13,911 bases of DNA from an uncultured Veillonella sp. (GTDB lineage Bacteria; Bacillota; Negativicutes; Veillonellales; Veillonellaceae). The stretch covers positions 1-13,911 of the forward strand of contig URPV01000030.1 of assembly GCA_900549805.1 (NCBI GenBank). The letters run 5' to 3'. The notes beneath the pieces were generated by a model that searched no databases, had not been told where the DNA came from, and saw only the letters and a list, made by a program, of their open reading frames with translations. Both the position numbers and the translations under genes were made by a program. Below, one piece after another: positions 1-6,342 of this stretch. Each line of letters starts with the position of its first letter. Within the stretch, counting starts at the first letter, position 1.

Positions 1-138
1 AGACTTAGATACTACATCTTGGTTTAGGCTATTAGCTCCAATTTTAGCATCAACCACTTGGAATGAGGATGCACCTACAAGAGAAAGGCCCATAGTAGCC
101 AAAGAAGTAAGCACCAACATAGTTTTTTTCATATTCAT
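1..138 (-). CDS. N-terminus of a secreted/envelope protein, truncated by window edge
   Basis: Only the first 46 codons are visible; the rest lies beyond position 1. The reading frame starts at ATG (138-136) behind a good Shine-Dalgarno (AAGGAG, 145-150, six bases upstream). The protein begins MNMKKTMLVLTSLATMG and continues through a hydrophobic stretch to a VGASS...VDA region, which is a typical Sec signal peptide: two lysines, about 15 hydrophobic residues, then small residues. A second in-frame ATG two codons later could also initiate. After the signal comes an ordinary polar segment (KIGANSLNQD). The product is therefore probably exported to the periplasm or outer membrane, but the family cannot be named from 46 residues. 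It has its own candidate promoter at 167-195 and is separated by 180 bp from hemW, so it looks like an independent transcription unit. Confidence 0.7.
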   Translation of the reverse strand, partial: MNMKKTMLVLTSLATMGLSLVGASSFQVVDAKIGANSLNQDVVSKS

Positions 139-166
139 GAGAGACTCCTTTCCCATCAATTAGATG

Positions 167-195
167 GATATAGATAATCGTATATATAATGACAA
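167..195 (-). promoter_or_regulatory. Candidate promoter for the left-edge secreted-protein gene
   Basis: On the minus strand TTGTCA (195-190; five of six matches to TTGACA) is followed after exactly 17 bases by TATATC (172-167; four of six to TATAAT), in very AT-rich DNA. The implied start near 160 leaves a leader of about 22 nt containing the AAGGAG ribosome site of the downstream gene. Position and spacing are good, but AT-rich DNA produces such matches by chance. Confidence 0.45.
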
Positions 196-215
196 AGTAA
201 AAGTATGGAACCCCT

Positions 216-230
216 ATGAGAGGCTCTCAT
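216..230. repeat. 15-bp perfect palindrome between hemW and the left-edge gene
   Basis: ATGAGAG-G-CTCTCAT is a perfect inverted repeat (seven-base arms, one central base). No T-run follows on either strand, so it is a poor intrinsic terminator. Its centre is about 63 bp upstream of the transcription start predicted for the left-edge gene, so it could be a regulator site. A second copy of the arm core (CTCATAG, 265-271) could pair with CTATGAG (214-220), giving an alternative fold. Function is unknown. Confidence 0.35.
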
Positions 231-318
231 TTATAAATTAGACAAGGACCCTAAGAATTCCTACCTCATAGCCTATAGGGAAAGAAGAAGAGACTATACT
301 TCATACAGGTTGTAGACC

Positions 319-1470
319 CTAATCCCTAATAAATTGCTCAAACACATAGTTACCGTGTTTAGCGCCCAAGGCTGTCAACGCGTAACCCCCTGGCACTACT
401 TGTAAGAGCCCTTGTCCACAAAGTTTATCGATGGTAGAGCCGAATTGTTCCTCTACAGAAGTACCAAATAAGTCTAGAAAGCTTTTAACTTGAATTCCCC
501 AGGCCGTTCTGAGACCTAAAAAGCAGAAATCTTCCTGACCGCGCTTCAGGTCTATAGTCTCCACAGCCTGAGGTGGTGTCAAACCATTAGATAGAGCCTT
601 ACTATAGTTAACCACTGAGGCAGTATTAGTTATGCGCTGCCCCCTATAGAAGGAGGAAGCCCCTGCCCCAAATCCTAGGTATTCATCATAGAACCAGTAC
701 CGTAAATTATGGTAACTATAATGCCCCTGTCGAGCAAAGTTTGAAATCTCGTAACGTTCAAACCCCTTAGCTGAAAGGCCTTCTACCATGGTGTCATACA
801 TGGCATCCACCTGGTCTAAATCAGGGAGACTAATAGAGCCTTGATCCACTAAGTAACTGAGGCGGGTTCCTTTTTCTACTTGTAGTCCATACATGGATAC
901 ATGATTAATGGGCAAGCTGGCTGCTACCTCTATATTATGGCGTACATCCTTCTTGGTCTGCCCTGGTAAGCCATAGATTAAATCTAAATTTAAGCCTTCA
1001 AAACCAACAGCAGCAGCTAAACATACATTGTCTATTGCCTCCTTAACAGTATGGCGACGACCAAGGAGGGCCAGGATTCGATCATCAAAGGTTTGTAGAC
1101 CAAAAGAAATCCGATTAAAACCCAAAGCATATAAGGCCTTCAGTTGATCACGCCCATAGTCACCGGGATTTGATTCAAGGGTGATTTCTGCCTCTTCCTG
1201 GACCTTAAATCCTTTATAGATAGCTTTCATAATAGCATTGATAGCATCTATGGGTAGAATACTAGGAGTTCCTCCACCAAAGTAGATGGTAGAAACTGAT
1301 GATCCATCTGCCCGTTTACTAATCTCCCCTATAAGAGCCTCCACATAGGATTGATGGTAGGCATCTAAGTGAGGATAGGCGGGAAAATCACAGTAAATGC
1401 ATTTATTATGGCAAAAAGGAATATGGACATATAGGCCCATATCTCCCCTTCTACCAATTATCTTATCCAT
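319..1470 (-). CDS. hemW: HemW-type radical SAM haem chaperone
   Basis: The 383-residue protein has the radical SAM cluster motif C20-x3-C24-x2-C27 followed by DF, the GGGTPS SAM-binding segment (65-70), NLDLIYGLPGQT (161-172) and the SYHNLRYW segment (H254, N255, Y258, W259). The HNxxYW segment and the absence of a fourth Cys after the cluster motif mark HemW. HemN coproporphyrinogen dehydrogenase has CxxxCxxCxC instead. HemW is known to bind haem and deliver it to target haemoproteins; older annotations as an oxygen-independent coproporphyrinogen oxidase are usually wrong for this subgroup. It is the last gene of mnmA-lepA-hemW, and its ATG overlaps the lepA stop by one base (TAATG), suggesting coupled translation. 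An alternative start, M11 at 1440, lies just behind AAGGGGAGAT and gives the family-typical N-terminus MGLYVHIPFC, so a 373-residue product is possible. No clear intrinsic terminator follows. Confidence 0.93.
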   Translation of the reverse strand: MDKIIGRRGDMGLYVHIPFCHNKCIYCDFPAYPHLDAYHQSYVEALIGEISKRADGSSVSTIYFGGGTPSILPIDAINAIMKAIYKGFKVQEEAEITLESNPGDYGRDQLKALYALGFNRISFGLQTFDDRILALLGRRHTVKEAIDNVCLAAAVGFEGLNLDLIYGLPGQTKKDVRHNIEVAASLPINHVSMYGLQVEKGTRLSYLVDQGSISLPDLDQVDAMYDTMVEGLSAKGFERYEISNFARQGHYSYHNLRYWFYDEYLGFGAGASSFYRGQRITNTASVVNYSKALSNGLTPPQAVETIDLKRGQEDFCFLGLRTAWGIQVKSFLDLFGTSVEEQFGSTIDKLCGQGLLQVVPGGYALTALGAKHGNYVFEQFIRD

Positions 1471-3269
1471 TAGTCATCTACCTTCAAGATAGCCATGAAG
1501 GCTTCTTGTGGAATTTCTACTGAGCCGACAGACTTCATCCGTTTCTTACCTGCCTTTTGTTTTTCCAAGAGTTTACGCTTACGAGAAATATCGCCACCAT
1601 AACACTTGGCCAAAACGTCCTTGCGCCAAGCCTTTACCGTCTCCCGAGCTACAATTTTATTGCCGATAGCCGCTTGGATTGGGATTTCAAACATTTGTCG
1701 AGGAATCAATTCCTTGAGCTTTTCTGCTAAAGCGCGTCCTCGGATTGCTGCCCGATCCTTATGGACAATAATAGACAAGGCATCCACCGGTTCTCCATTA
1801 AGTAAGATATCCATCTTAACCATAGGAGAAGTTTTGTAACCAATAAGTTCATAATCTAACGAAGCATAGCCTTTAGTAGCAGACTTCAAGCGATCAAAGT
1901 AGTCATAAATAATTTCCGACAAAGGCAAGTGATATACGACAGATACCCGGGTTTCATCTAAATAATCCATGGACTGGTATTCACCACGTTTATCTTGAGA
2001 TAATTCCATAATAACGCCAACATAGTCCTTAGGAACAATAGTGGTTGCCTTTACATAAGGCTCCTCAATGTGTTCAATTTCTGTAACATCCGGTAGGTCA
2101 GCTGGATTATCAACCACTAGCTCCTCCCCATTAGTCTTAAAGACATGGTAGGATACGGATGGCGCAGTCGTTATGAGGCTTAGGTTATATTCACGCTCCA
2201 ACCGTTCTTGGATGACATCCATATGGAGGAGGCCTAAGAAGCCACAACGGAAGCCAAAGCCGAGGGCCAAAGATGTTTCTGGCTCATATTCCAAAGCTGC
2301 ATCATTGAGTTGGAGTTTTTCTAATGCATCTCGTAGATTTTCATAGTCCTTAGAATCTGTAGGATAAAGTCCACAATAAACCATCGAAACCGCCTTGCGG
2401 TAACCAGGTAATGGCTCAGCGGCAGGGTTTGTAGCCAAAGTAACCGTATCCCCTACATGGCAGTCTGCCACCTGTTTGATGGAAGCAGCGATACAGCCTA
2501 CAGAACCGCAGGCTAATTCTTGGACAGGCAAGAGATTAGGAGTAAATACACCTAGCTCAGTGACTTCAAAATCCTTACCATTGTTCATAAAGCGGATGGT
2601 ATCCTTAAGCTTAATGGAACCTTCCTTAACACGCACATAAGCGATAGCACCCTTATAGGCATCAAAGCGAGAGTCGAAAATGAGGGCTCTGGTTGGATCA
2701 GACGACTTATCTTCTGGTGCAGGGATCCGTTCTACAATGGCTTCTAAGATATCAGGGATACCAATTCCAGATTTAGCGGAACAAAGGATAGCATCAGAGG
2801 CGTCTAACCCAATAATATCCTCGATTTCCTTCTTAACCCGTTCAGGGTCAGCCGATGGTAGGTCAATCTTATTGATAACGGGGATGATTTCCAAGTCATG
2901 TTCCAAAGCCAAATACACATTAGCTAAGGTTTGTGCCTCAACCCCTTGGGCCGCATCGACGACCAAGAGAGCCCCTTCACAAGCGGCCAAGGACCGAGAT
3001 ACTTCATAGGAAAAGTCAACATGACCCGGTGTATCGATGAGGTTAAGAGTGTATTGGTTGCCATCCTTAGCCGTATGAAGGATACGCACGGATTGTGCCT
3101 TGATGGTGATACCCCGCTCACGTTCCAAATCCATAGAATCGAGAACTTGGGCTTCCATCTCCCGTTCTGTTAGGGTCCCCGTTTGTTCTATCAAACGGTC
3201 CGCAATGGTAGACTTACCATGGTCAATATGGGCGATGATACAGAAATTACGAATGCGTTCTGTTGACAT
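1470..3269 (-). CDS. lepA: Elongation factor 4 (LepA), ribosome-associated GTPase
   Basis: The 599-residue protein has the usual LepA length (about 600). The GTPase domain shows G1 AHIDHGKST (13-21), RGIT (52-55, switch I/G2), DTPGH (79-83, G3) and NKID (133-136, G4), with SAK near 164-166 as G5. Domains II, III and V follow, and the LepA-specific C-terminal domain is recognisable from the basic segment GGDISRKRKLLEKQKAGKKR near the end. EF4 binds ribosomes and is linked to back-translocation, or to assembly of the 30S subunit and initiation, depending on the study. It is cytosolic and partly membrane-associated. The ATG (3269) is preceded by AGAGGA, lies 11 bases after the mnmA stop and overlaps the hemW start, so the three genes are almost certainly co-transcribed. 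lepA-hemW adjacency is widespread in bacteria. Nothing appears broken. Confidence 0.97.
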   Translation of the reverse strand: MSTERIRNFCIIAHIDHGKSTIADRLIEQTGTLTEREMEAQVLDSMDLERERGITIKAQSVRILHTAKDGNQYTLNLIDTPGHVDFSYEVSRSLAACEGALLVVDAAQGVEAQTLANVYLALEHDLEIIPVINKIDLPSADPERVKKEIEDIIGLDASDAILCSAKSGIGIPDILEAIVERIPAPEDKSSDPTRALIFDSRFDAYKGAIAYVRVKEGSIKLKDTIRFMNNGKDFEVTELGVFTPNLLPVQELACGSVGCIAASIKQVADCHVGDTVTLATNPAAEPLPGYRKAVSMVYCGLYPTDSKDYENLRDALEKLQLNDAALEYEPETSLALGFGFRCGFLGLLHMDVIQERLEREYNLSLITTAPSVSYHVFKTNGEELVVDNPADLPDVTEIEHIEEPYVKATTIVPKDYVGVIMELSQDKRGEYQSMDYLDETRVSVVYHLPLSEIIYDYFDRLKSATKGYASLDYELIGYKTSPMVKMDILLNGEPVDALSIIVHKDRAAIRGRALAEKLKELIPRQMFEIPIQAAIGNKIVARETVKAWRKDVLAKCYGGDISRKRKLLEKQKAGKKRMKSVGSVEIPQEAFMAILKVDD

Positions 3270-3280
3270 AGTTTCCTCTC

Positions 3281-4342
3281 TTACAATACTTTATCGATTA
3301 CGGCCCCTCCTAAGAGTCGAGTGCCATCATAAAAGGCCACCGATTGGCCTGGCGTAATGGCCCGTTGAGCCTCTTCAAAGACCACTTCCATGGTACCGTC
3401 ATCCAAAAGTTTAGTCTTACATGGAGATGGTTGAGCGGCGTAACGAATCTTACCTTCCGCTTGAAGTTCTGCAGGGAAATTACCATCTAGATGGTTATAG
3501 TACTTACAGATCATACGCTTAGTAAAGAGGGCTTCATTAGGCCCTACTATAACTTGATTCTTGTCCCCATCCAAACGAACAACATATAGGGGTTCTTTAT
3601 AGGCAATGCCTAATCCTTTCCGCTGACCGATAGTGTAATTGAAAAGGCCTTGATGCTTACCCAAGACTTCCCCATTCACGTGGACAATATCCCCTTCCTT
3701 AACAGGTTCTTTCATTTCTGCGTTAATCAAGCTAGGATAATTACCATCTGGCAAGAAGCAGATATCTACTGAATCCGGCTTTTTAGCTACTGGCAAATTT
3801 CGTTCTAGGGCCATCTTGCGTGTCTCAGTCTTACATTGGGCCCCCAGTGGGAACATGAGATGGGATAAGATTTTTTGATTCATGTTATACATGACATAGG
3901 ATTGGTCCTTACTTGGATCTTCACCCTTATGGAGCTCATAGCGATTGGCTTCAGGATTATAGGTAACCTGTGCATAGTGACCAGTCACCATATGGGTAGC
4001 CCCGAGTTCCAAGGCGCGATTTAAGAGCAAATCAAATTTAATGTGCTTATTACAGAAGACACAAGGGTTAGGTGTACGACCATGAGCGTACTCTTGAATA
4101 AAGTAGTCCACTACATTGCCATAAAAAATATCACGCGCATCGACAACATGGTGTTCAATGCCCAAGAAGTCGCACATCTTCTTGGCATCAGTTACGGCTA
4201 AGGGCATCTGCTTGTTATCCACCCCATTGACCCAAAGTCTAAGGGTAATACCAAATACCTTATAGCCTTGTTCCAATAACATAGCTGCTGTTAGGGAGCT
4301 ATCTACACCGCCAGACATAGCGACGGCAATTACCTTTTCCAT
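3281..4342 (-). CDS. mnmA: tRNA-specific 2-thiouridylase MnmA
   Basis: The 353-residue enzyme carries the N-type ATP pyrophosphatase PP-loop AMSGGVDSS (SGGVDS at 10-15), the NPCVFCN segment (C94, C97), GHYAQ (121-125), the DICFLPDG segment with C195 and the GQRKGLGI region. MnmA adenylates U34 C2 of Lys, Glu and Gln tRNAs and replaces the oxygen with sulfur delivered by a persulfide relay from a cysteine desulfurase. C97 and C195 match the catalytic pair (C102/C199 in E. coli). Unusually relative to E. coli, the residue three before C97 is Cys (C94) rather than Asp, giving CxxC plus a distant Cys, an arrangement suited to holding an iron-sulfur cluster. The ATG (4342) follows AAGGAG. mnmA is the first gene of the mnmA-lepA-hemW operon and has a TATAAT promoter and an inverted repeat immediately upstream. 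Confidence 0.96.
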   Translation of the reverse strand: MEKVIAVAMSGGVDSSLTAAMLLEQGYKVFGITLRLWVNGVDNKQMPLAVTDAKKMCDFLGIEHHVVDARDIFYGNVVDYFIQEYAHGRTPNPCVFCNKHIKFDLLLNRALELGATHMVTGHYAQVTYNPEANRYELHKGEDPSKDQSYVMYNMNQKILSHLMFPLGAQCKTETRKMALERNLPVAKKPDSVDICFLPDGNYPSLINAEMKEPVKEGDIVHVNGEVLGKHQGLFNYTIGQRKGLGIAYKEPLYVVRLDGDKNQVIVGPNEALFTKRMICKYYNHLDGNFPAELQAEGKIRYAAQPSPCKTKLLDDGTMEVVFEEAQRAITPGQSVAFYDGTRLLGGAVIDKVL

Positions 4343-4356
4343 ACTTTCTCCTTATG

Positions 4357-4376
4357 CTAGGCAGAGATCTGCCTAG
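4357..4376. promoter_or_regulatory. 20-bp perfect inverted repeat at the predicted mnmA transcription start (possible operator)
   Basis: CTAGGCAGA (4357-4365), two central bases GA, then TCTGCCTAG (4368-4376) is a perfect inverted repeat. It directly adjoins the -10 hexamer of the mnmA promoter, and the predicted start (about 4370) falls inside it. This is the usual position for a repressor operator. If transcription begins further upstream, the same repeat would instead form a hairpin in the mnmA leader, about 14 nt before the ATG. No cognate regulator is known from this window. Confidence 0.45.
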
Positions 4377-4405
4377 ATTATACATAAAAACAGATTGAAA
4401 GTCCG
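4377..4405 (-). promoter_or_regulatory. Candidate promoter of mnmA-lepA-hemW
   Basis: A consensus TATAAT (4382-4377, minus strand) lies 17 bases after a weak -35 (CGGACT, three of six), preceded by an AT-rich spacer. It is the only good -10 between the nrfA terminator and mnmA. The predicted start is near 4370. A further small inverted repeat, TAACGC-5-GCGTTA (4419-4435), lies just upstream of the -35 and could be another binding site. Confidence 0.5.
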
Positions 4406-4468
4406 AATATGTACTCTCTAACGCTATATGCGTTACTTTTAATTATAACAAAGAATAGTAGGCAAAAC

Positions 4469-4500
4469 AAAAAGGACGATACAAATGTATCGTCCTTTTT
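4469..4500 (-). terminator. Rho-independent terminator of the ccm-nrf operon
   Basis: AAAAAGGACGATAC (4469-4482), loop AAAT and GTATCGTCCTTTTT (4487-4500) form a perfect 14-bp stem, about 20 bases after the nrfA stop codon. On the minus strand the hairpin ends in a run of T residues (TTTTTGTTTTG). Because the arms are A-rich on one side and T-rich on the other, it could act in both directions, but only minus-strand genes surround it. It separates the ccm-nrf operon from mnmA. Confidence 0.93.
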
Positions 4501-4520
4501 TTAGTATCTAACCGGAAGGA

Positions 4521-5840
4521 TTAGATGTTAGCACCGTGTGCAGCGGCTGCTCTTTGAGCTGCTTCGATAGCCTTGTGAGCATATTCGATGGAGTCAGCCA
4601 AAGTAGTCAAAGTTTGGTCAGGGTTATGGAAGCCCATGCCGTTGGAAGCAGAGCAGTAATCCCAGTACCATTGTGCACGACGAGCGAATTCACGTGCATC
4701 TGCCAATTCAGCATCAGTAGCACCAGCTTTCATAGCATTACCGATAGCAGTGTTAGCAGCTTTTACGTCTTCACCCGCTTTGAATTGTGCGCTGAATGTG
4801 TTATCTTCGATTTTCTTAACTCGTGCGAGGAGTTTATCATCATCGAGTTTATGACATTTAGAGCAAGATTCTTTTTGTGTCTTCATTGGGCTAGTCATCC
4901 AGTGAGAAGTGTATTTTTGACCTTGATGTGTCATATAAGGCATATGGCAATCGATACAAGTTACACCATTGTCAGCGTGGACAGAAGTTGCCCAAATTGG
5001 CCAATCTGGATGTTGTGCTTTAATTTCATGTACCTTGGATTCAGGATGGATCCAGTCATTATCGAAACCATTTGGTTTAGTTTGATAGTATTCGTACATT
5101 TCTTGAGCTGTGTAGCCATTATCATATGGGAAGATTAAACCAGCACCGTTTGGAGCAAGGTAGTATTCAGCATGACATTGGCCGCAAACATAACCACGCA
5201 TATCATTATGAGGTGCGTTGTTTACGTCGATGCCACGACGTGCCATAGATTGAATGAAAGCAGGATTGATTACGCGCAATTCCATAGTTTGAGGGTCATG
5301 GCAGTTAGCACAACCGATATGGGAGTCGTTTGGCACTTCTGCACGGATTTCAGCGAATGGTTTGTAAGCGTAATCCCAACCATATTCTTGGTACAATTTT
5401 TCCAAGTATGGTGTTTTACATGTGATACAGTAGCCTGTGGATTTATCAGTGATACGTAATGTTTTATCAATGTCTTCCAAGGCATACACGTGACCACGGT
5501 CTTCTGCATAGTCCTTAGAGAAAGCATAACCAGCAAAGTTAGGTACGTTAGCAGGTTCATCATCCCAATGTTGGTAAGGAATGGACCCACCGTAACCAGT
5601 TGGAGTCTTGGATTGTTCCAAGTTTTTAGTTTCGTAGGAATCATATTCCAAAGGATATGCATCCTTGAAGGAAGAGTTATGATAGGAATCTTCCGTGGTG
5701 ATTGGTTTGACATCCACATGGTCTGTCAAATTCACAGGCTGTGCGGTAACGCGGAATACAACAAAACTAAGGCATGCTGCTGCAACTACGGCACCGCCCA
5801 TGAGGAACTTTTGCATCTTGTTGAGTTTACTTAACTTCAA
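4521..5840 (-). CDS. nrfA: Cytochrome c nitrite reductase NrfA (pentahaem, ammonia-forming)
   Basis: The 439-residue periplasmic catalytic subunit reduces nitrite to ammonium with six electrons. Five haem sites are visible: C138-ITC-K142 (active-site haem with lysine as proximal ligand), C177ANCH181, C219GQCH223, C295IDCH299 and C326SKCH330. R115 (in RGHVYAL), Y226 (after CHAE) and H288 match the catalytic Arg/Tyr/His. K274 and Q276 in KAQHPDW match the residues around the structural calcium; H405 may be a distal ligand. Residues 1-34 are a basic n-region and hydrophobic segment, a signal peptide or signal anchor. The start is TTG (5840-5838): it lies 14 bases inside nrfH and 8 bases after AAGGGGG, whereas the first ATG (codon 9) has no ribosome site and would remove the basic n-region. 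It is the last gene of the operon, before a strong terminator. Its membrane partner is NrfH, encoded directly upstream. Confidence 0.97.
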   Translation of the reverse strand: MKLSKLNKMQKFLMGGAVVAAACLSFVVFRVTAQPVNLTDHVDVKPITTEDSYHNSSFKDAYPLEYDSYETKNLEQSKTPTGYGGSIPYQHWDDEPANVPNFAGYAFSKDYAEDRGHVYALEDIDKTLRITDKSTGYCITCKTPYLEKLYQEYGWDYAYKPFAEIRAEVPNDSHIGCANCHDPQTMELRVINPAFIQSMARRGIDVNNAPHNDMRGYVCGQCHAEYYLAPNGAGLIFPYDNGYTAQEMYEYYQTKPNGFDNDWIHPESKVHEIKAQHPDWPIWATSVHADNGVTCIDCHMPYMTHQGQKYTSHWMTSPMKTQKESCSKCHKLDDDKLLARVKKIEDNTFSAQFKAGEDVKAANTAIGNAMKAGATDAELADAREFARRAQWYWDYCSASNGMGFHNPDQTLTTLADSIEYAHKAIEAAQRAAAAHGANI

Positions 5841-6309
5841 GATTGGTACCCCCTTCTAAATGATCTTGCCCGTGGGCAACATCCTGATGGCATTTGATAC
5901 AGTTTTTAGTTTCACCCAAGCTTTGATGAACCTTATCGTTAGTCACTTCGTGACAACGGAGGCAGTTATCGTTTACATATTGCTTACCTTGTTCAGTAAT
6001 TTCAATATTAGCTGGGTAATCACGTTTAGTTTCGTGATAAACATCGACCATACCTGTTTCAGCTTTCGCTACCAAGTGATGGGCAAGGTTATCATTAGGC
6101 AAGTGGCATTCTACACAGTCTACATTTCTATGTAGGCCCTTTTCCCAAGTAGCATGTTCTGCCTTCATGGCATGACAATAGCCACAGAACTCAGGCGACT
6201 CGAATACCGAGTATGCCCCTACTGTGCCGAACACAGCCAAGAGTCCAATAGCAAAGCCAACCACCATGAGCTTCAGCGCATGTCGATTTAAATAATCTTT
6301 ACTAATCAC
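5827..6309 (-). CDS. nrfH: NrfH, membrane-anchored tetrahaem quinol dehydrogenase
   Basis: The 160-residue NapC/NirT-family protein has one N-terminal transmembrane helix (about 13-34) and four haem motifs in a periplasmic domain: C42GYCH46, C65VECH69, C116LRCH120 and C137IKCH141. The methionine two residues after the first motif (CHAM, M48) matches the unusual Met ligand of haem 1 in NrfH structures. It oxidises menaquinol at the membrane and passes electrons to NrfA, with which it forms the NrfHA complex. The start is GTG (6309-6307), eight bases after AAAGGGGG. No in-frame ATG exists upstream near this site, and the first internal Met (15) would truncate the membrane helix. A three-codon ATG frame just before it (6317-6306) ends in a TGA overlapping the GTG. 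The gene lies 33 nt after ccmF and overlaps nrfA. Confidence 0.96.
   Translation of the reverse strand: MISKDYLNRHALKLMVVGFAIGLLAVFGTVGAYSVFESPEFCGYCHAMKAEHATWEKGLHRNVDCVECHLPNDNLAHHLVAKAETGMVDVYHETKRDYPANIEITEQGKQYVNDNCLRCHEVTNDKVHQSLGETKNCIKCHQDVAHGQDHLEGGTNLEVK
5838..5855 (-). promoter_or_regulatory. Ribosome site fixing the TTG start of nrfA
   Basis: AAGGGGG (5855-5849) stands eight bases before TTG (5840-5838). The ribosome site and start lie within the last codons of nrfH, whose stop is at 5827-5829, so the two genes overlap by 14 bases and translation is probably coupled. This decides for TTG over the downstream ATG. Confidence 0.7.
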
Positions 6310-6325
6310 AAAGCCATCCCCCTTT
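6307..6325 (-). promoter_or_regulatory. Ribosome site fixing the GTG start of nrfH
   Basis: AAAGGGGG (6325-6318) lies eight bases before GTG (6309-6307). The same G-rich core and the same spacing occur before nrfA. An ATG at 6317 touches the G-run directly and is out of frame, so it is too close to be efficient. Confidence 0.65.
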
Positions 6326-6342
6326 CTACTTAAGAAACAATA

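Noticed and set aside
2680..3009. 109-codon plus-strand frame opposite lepA, with other short frames at 1606-1839, 2931-3173 and 3100-3357
   Set aside because: All lie opposite the conserved LepA GTPase coding sequence, without ribosome sites or domain features.
4536..5138. 200-codon open frame on the plus strand opposite nrfA
   Set aside because: It is antisense to a fully supported NrfA with all five haem motifs, has no ribosome site or recognisable domain, and is Cys/Ser-rich in the way expected of a frame opposite haem-protein codons.
5270..5719. 149-codon minus-strand frame inside nrfA
   Set aside because: Shifted-frame shadow of nrfA; the real frame carries the haem and active-site residues.
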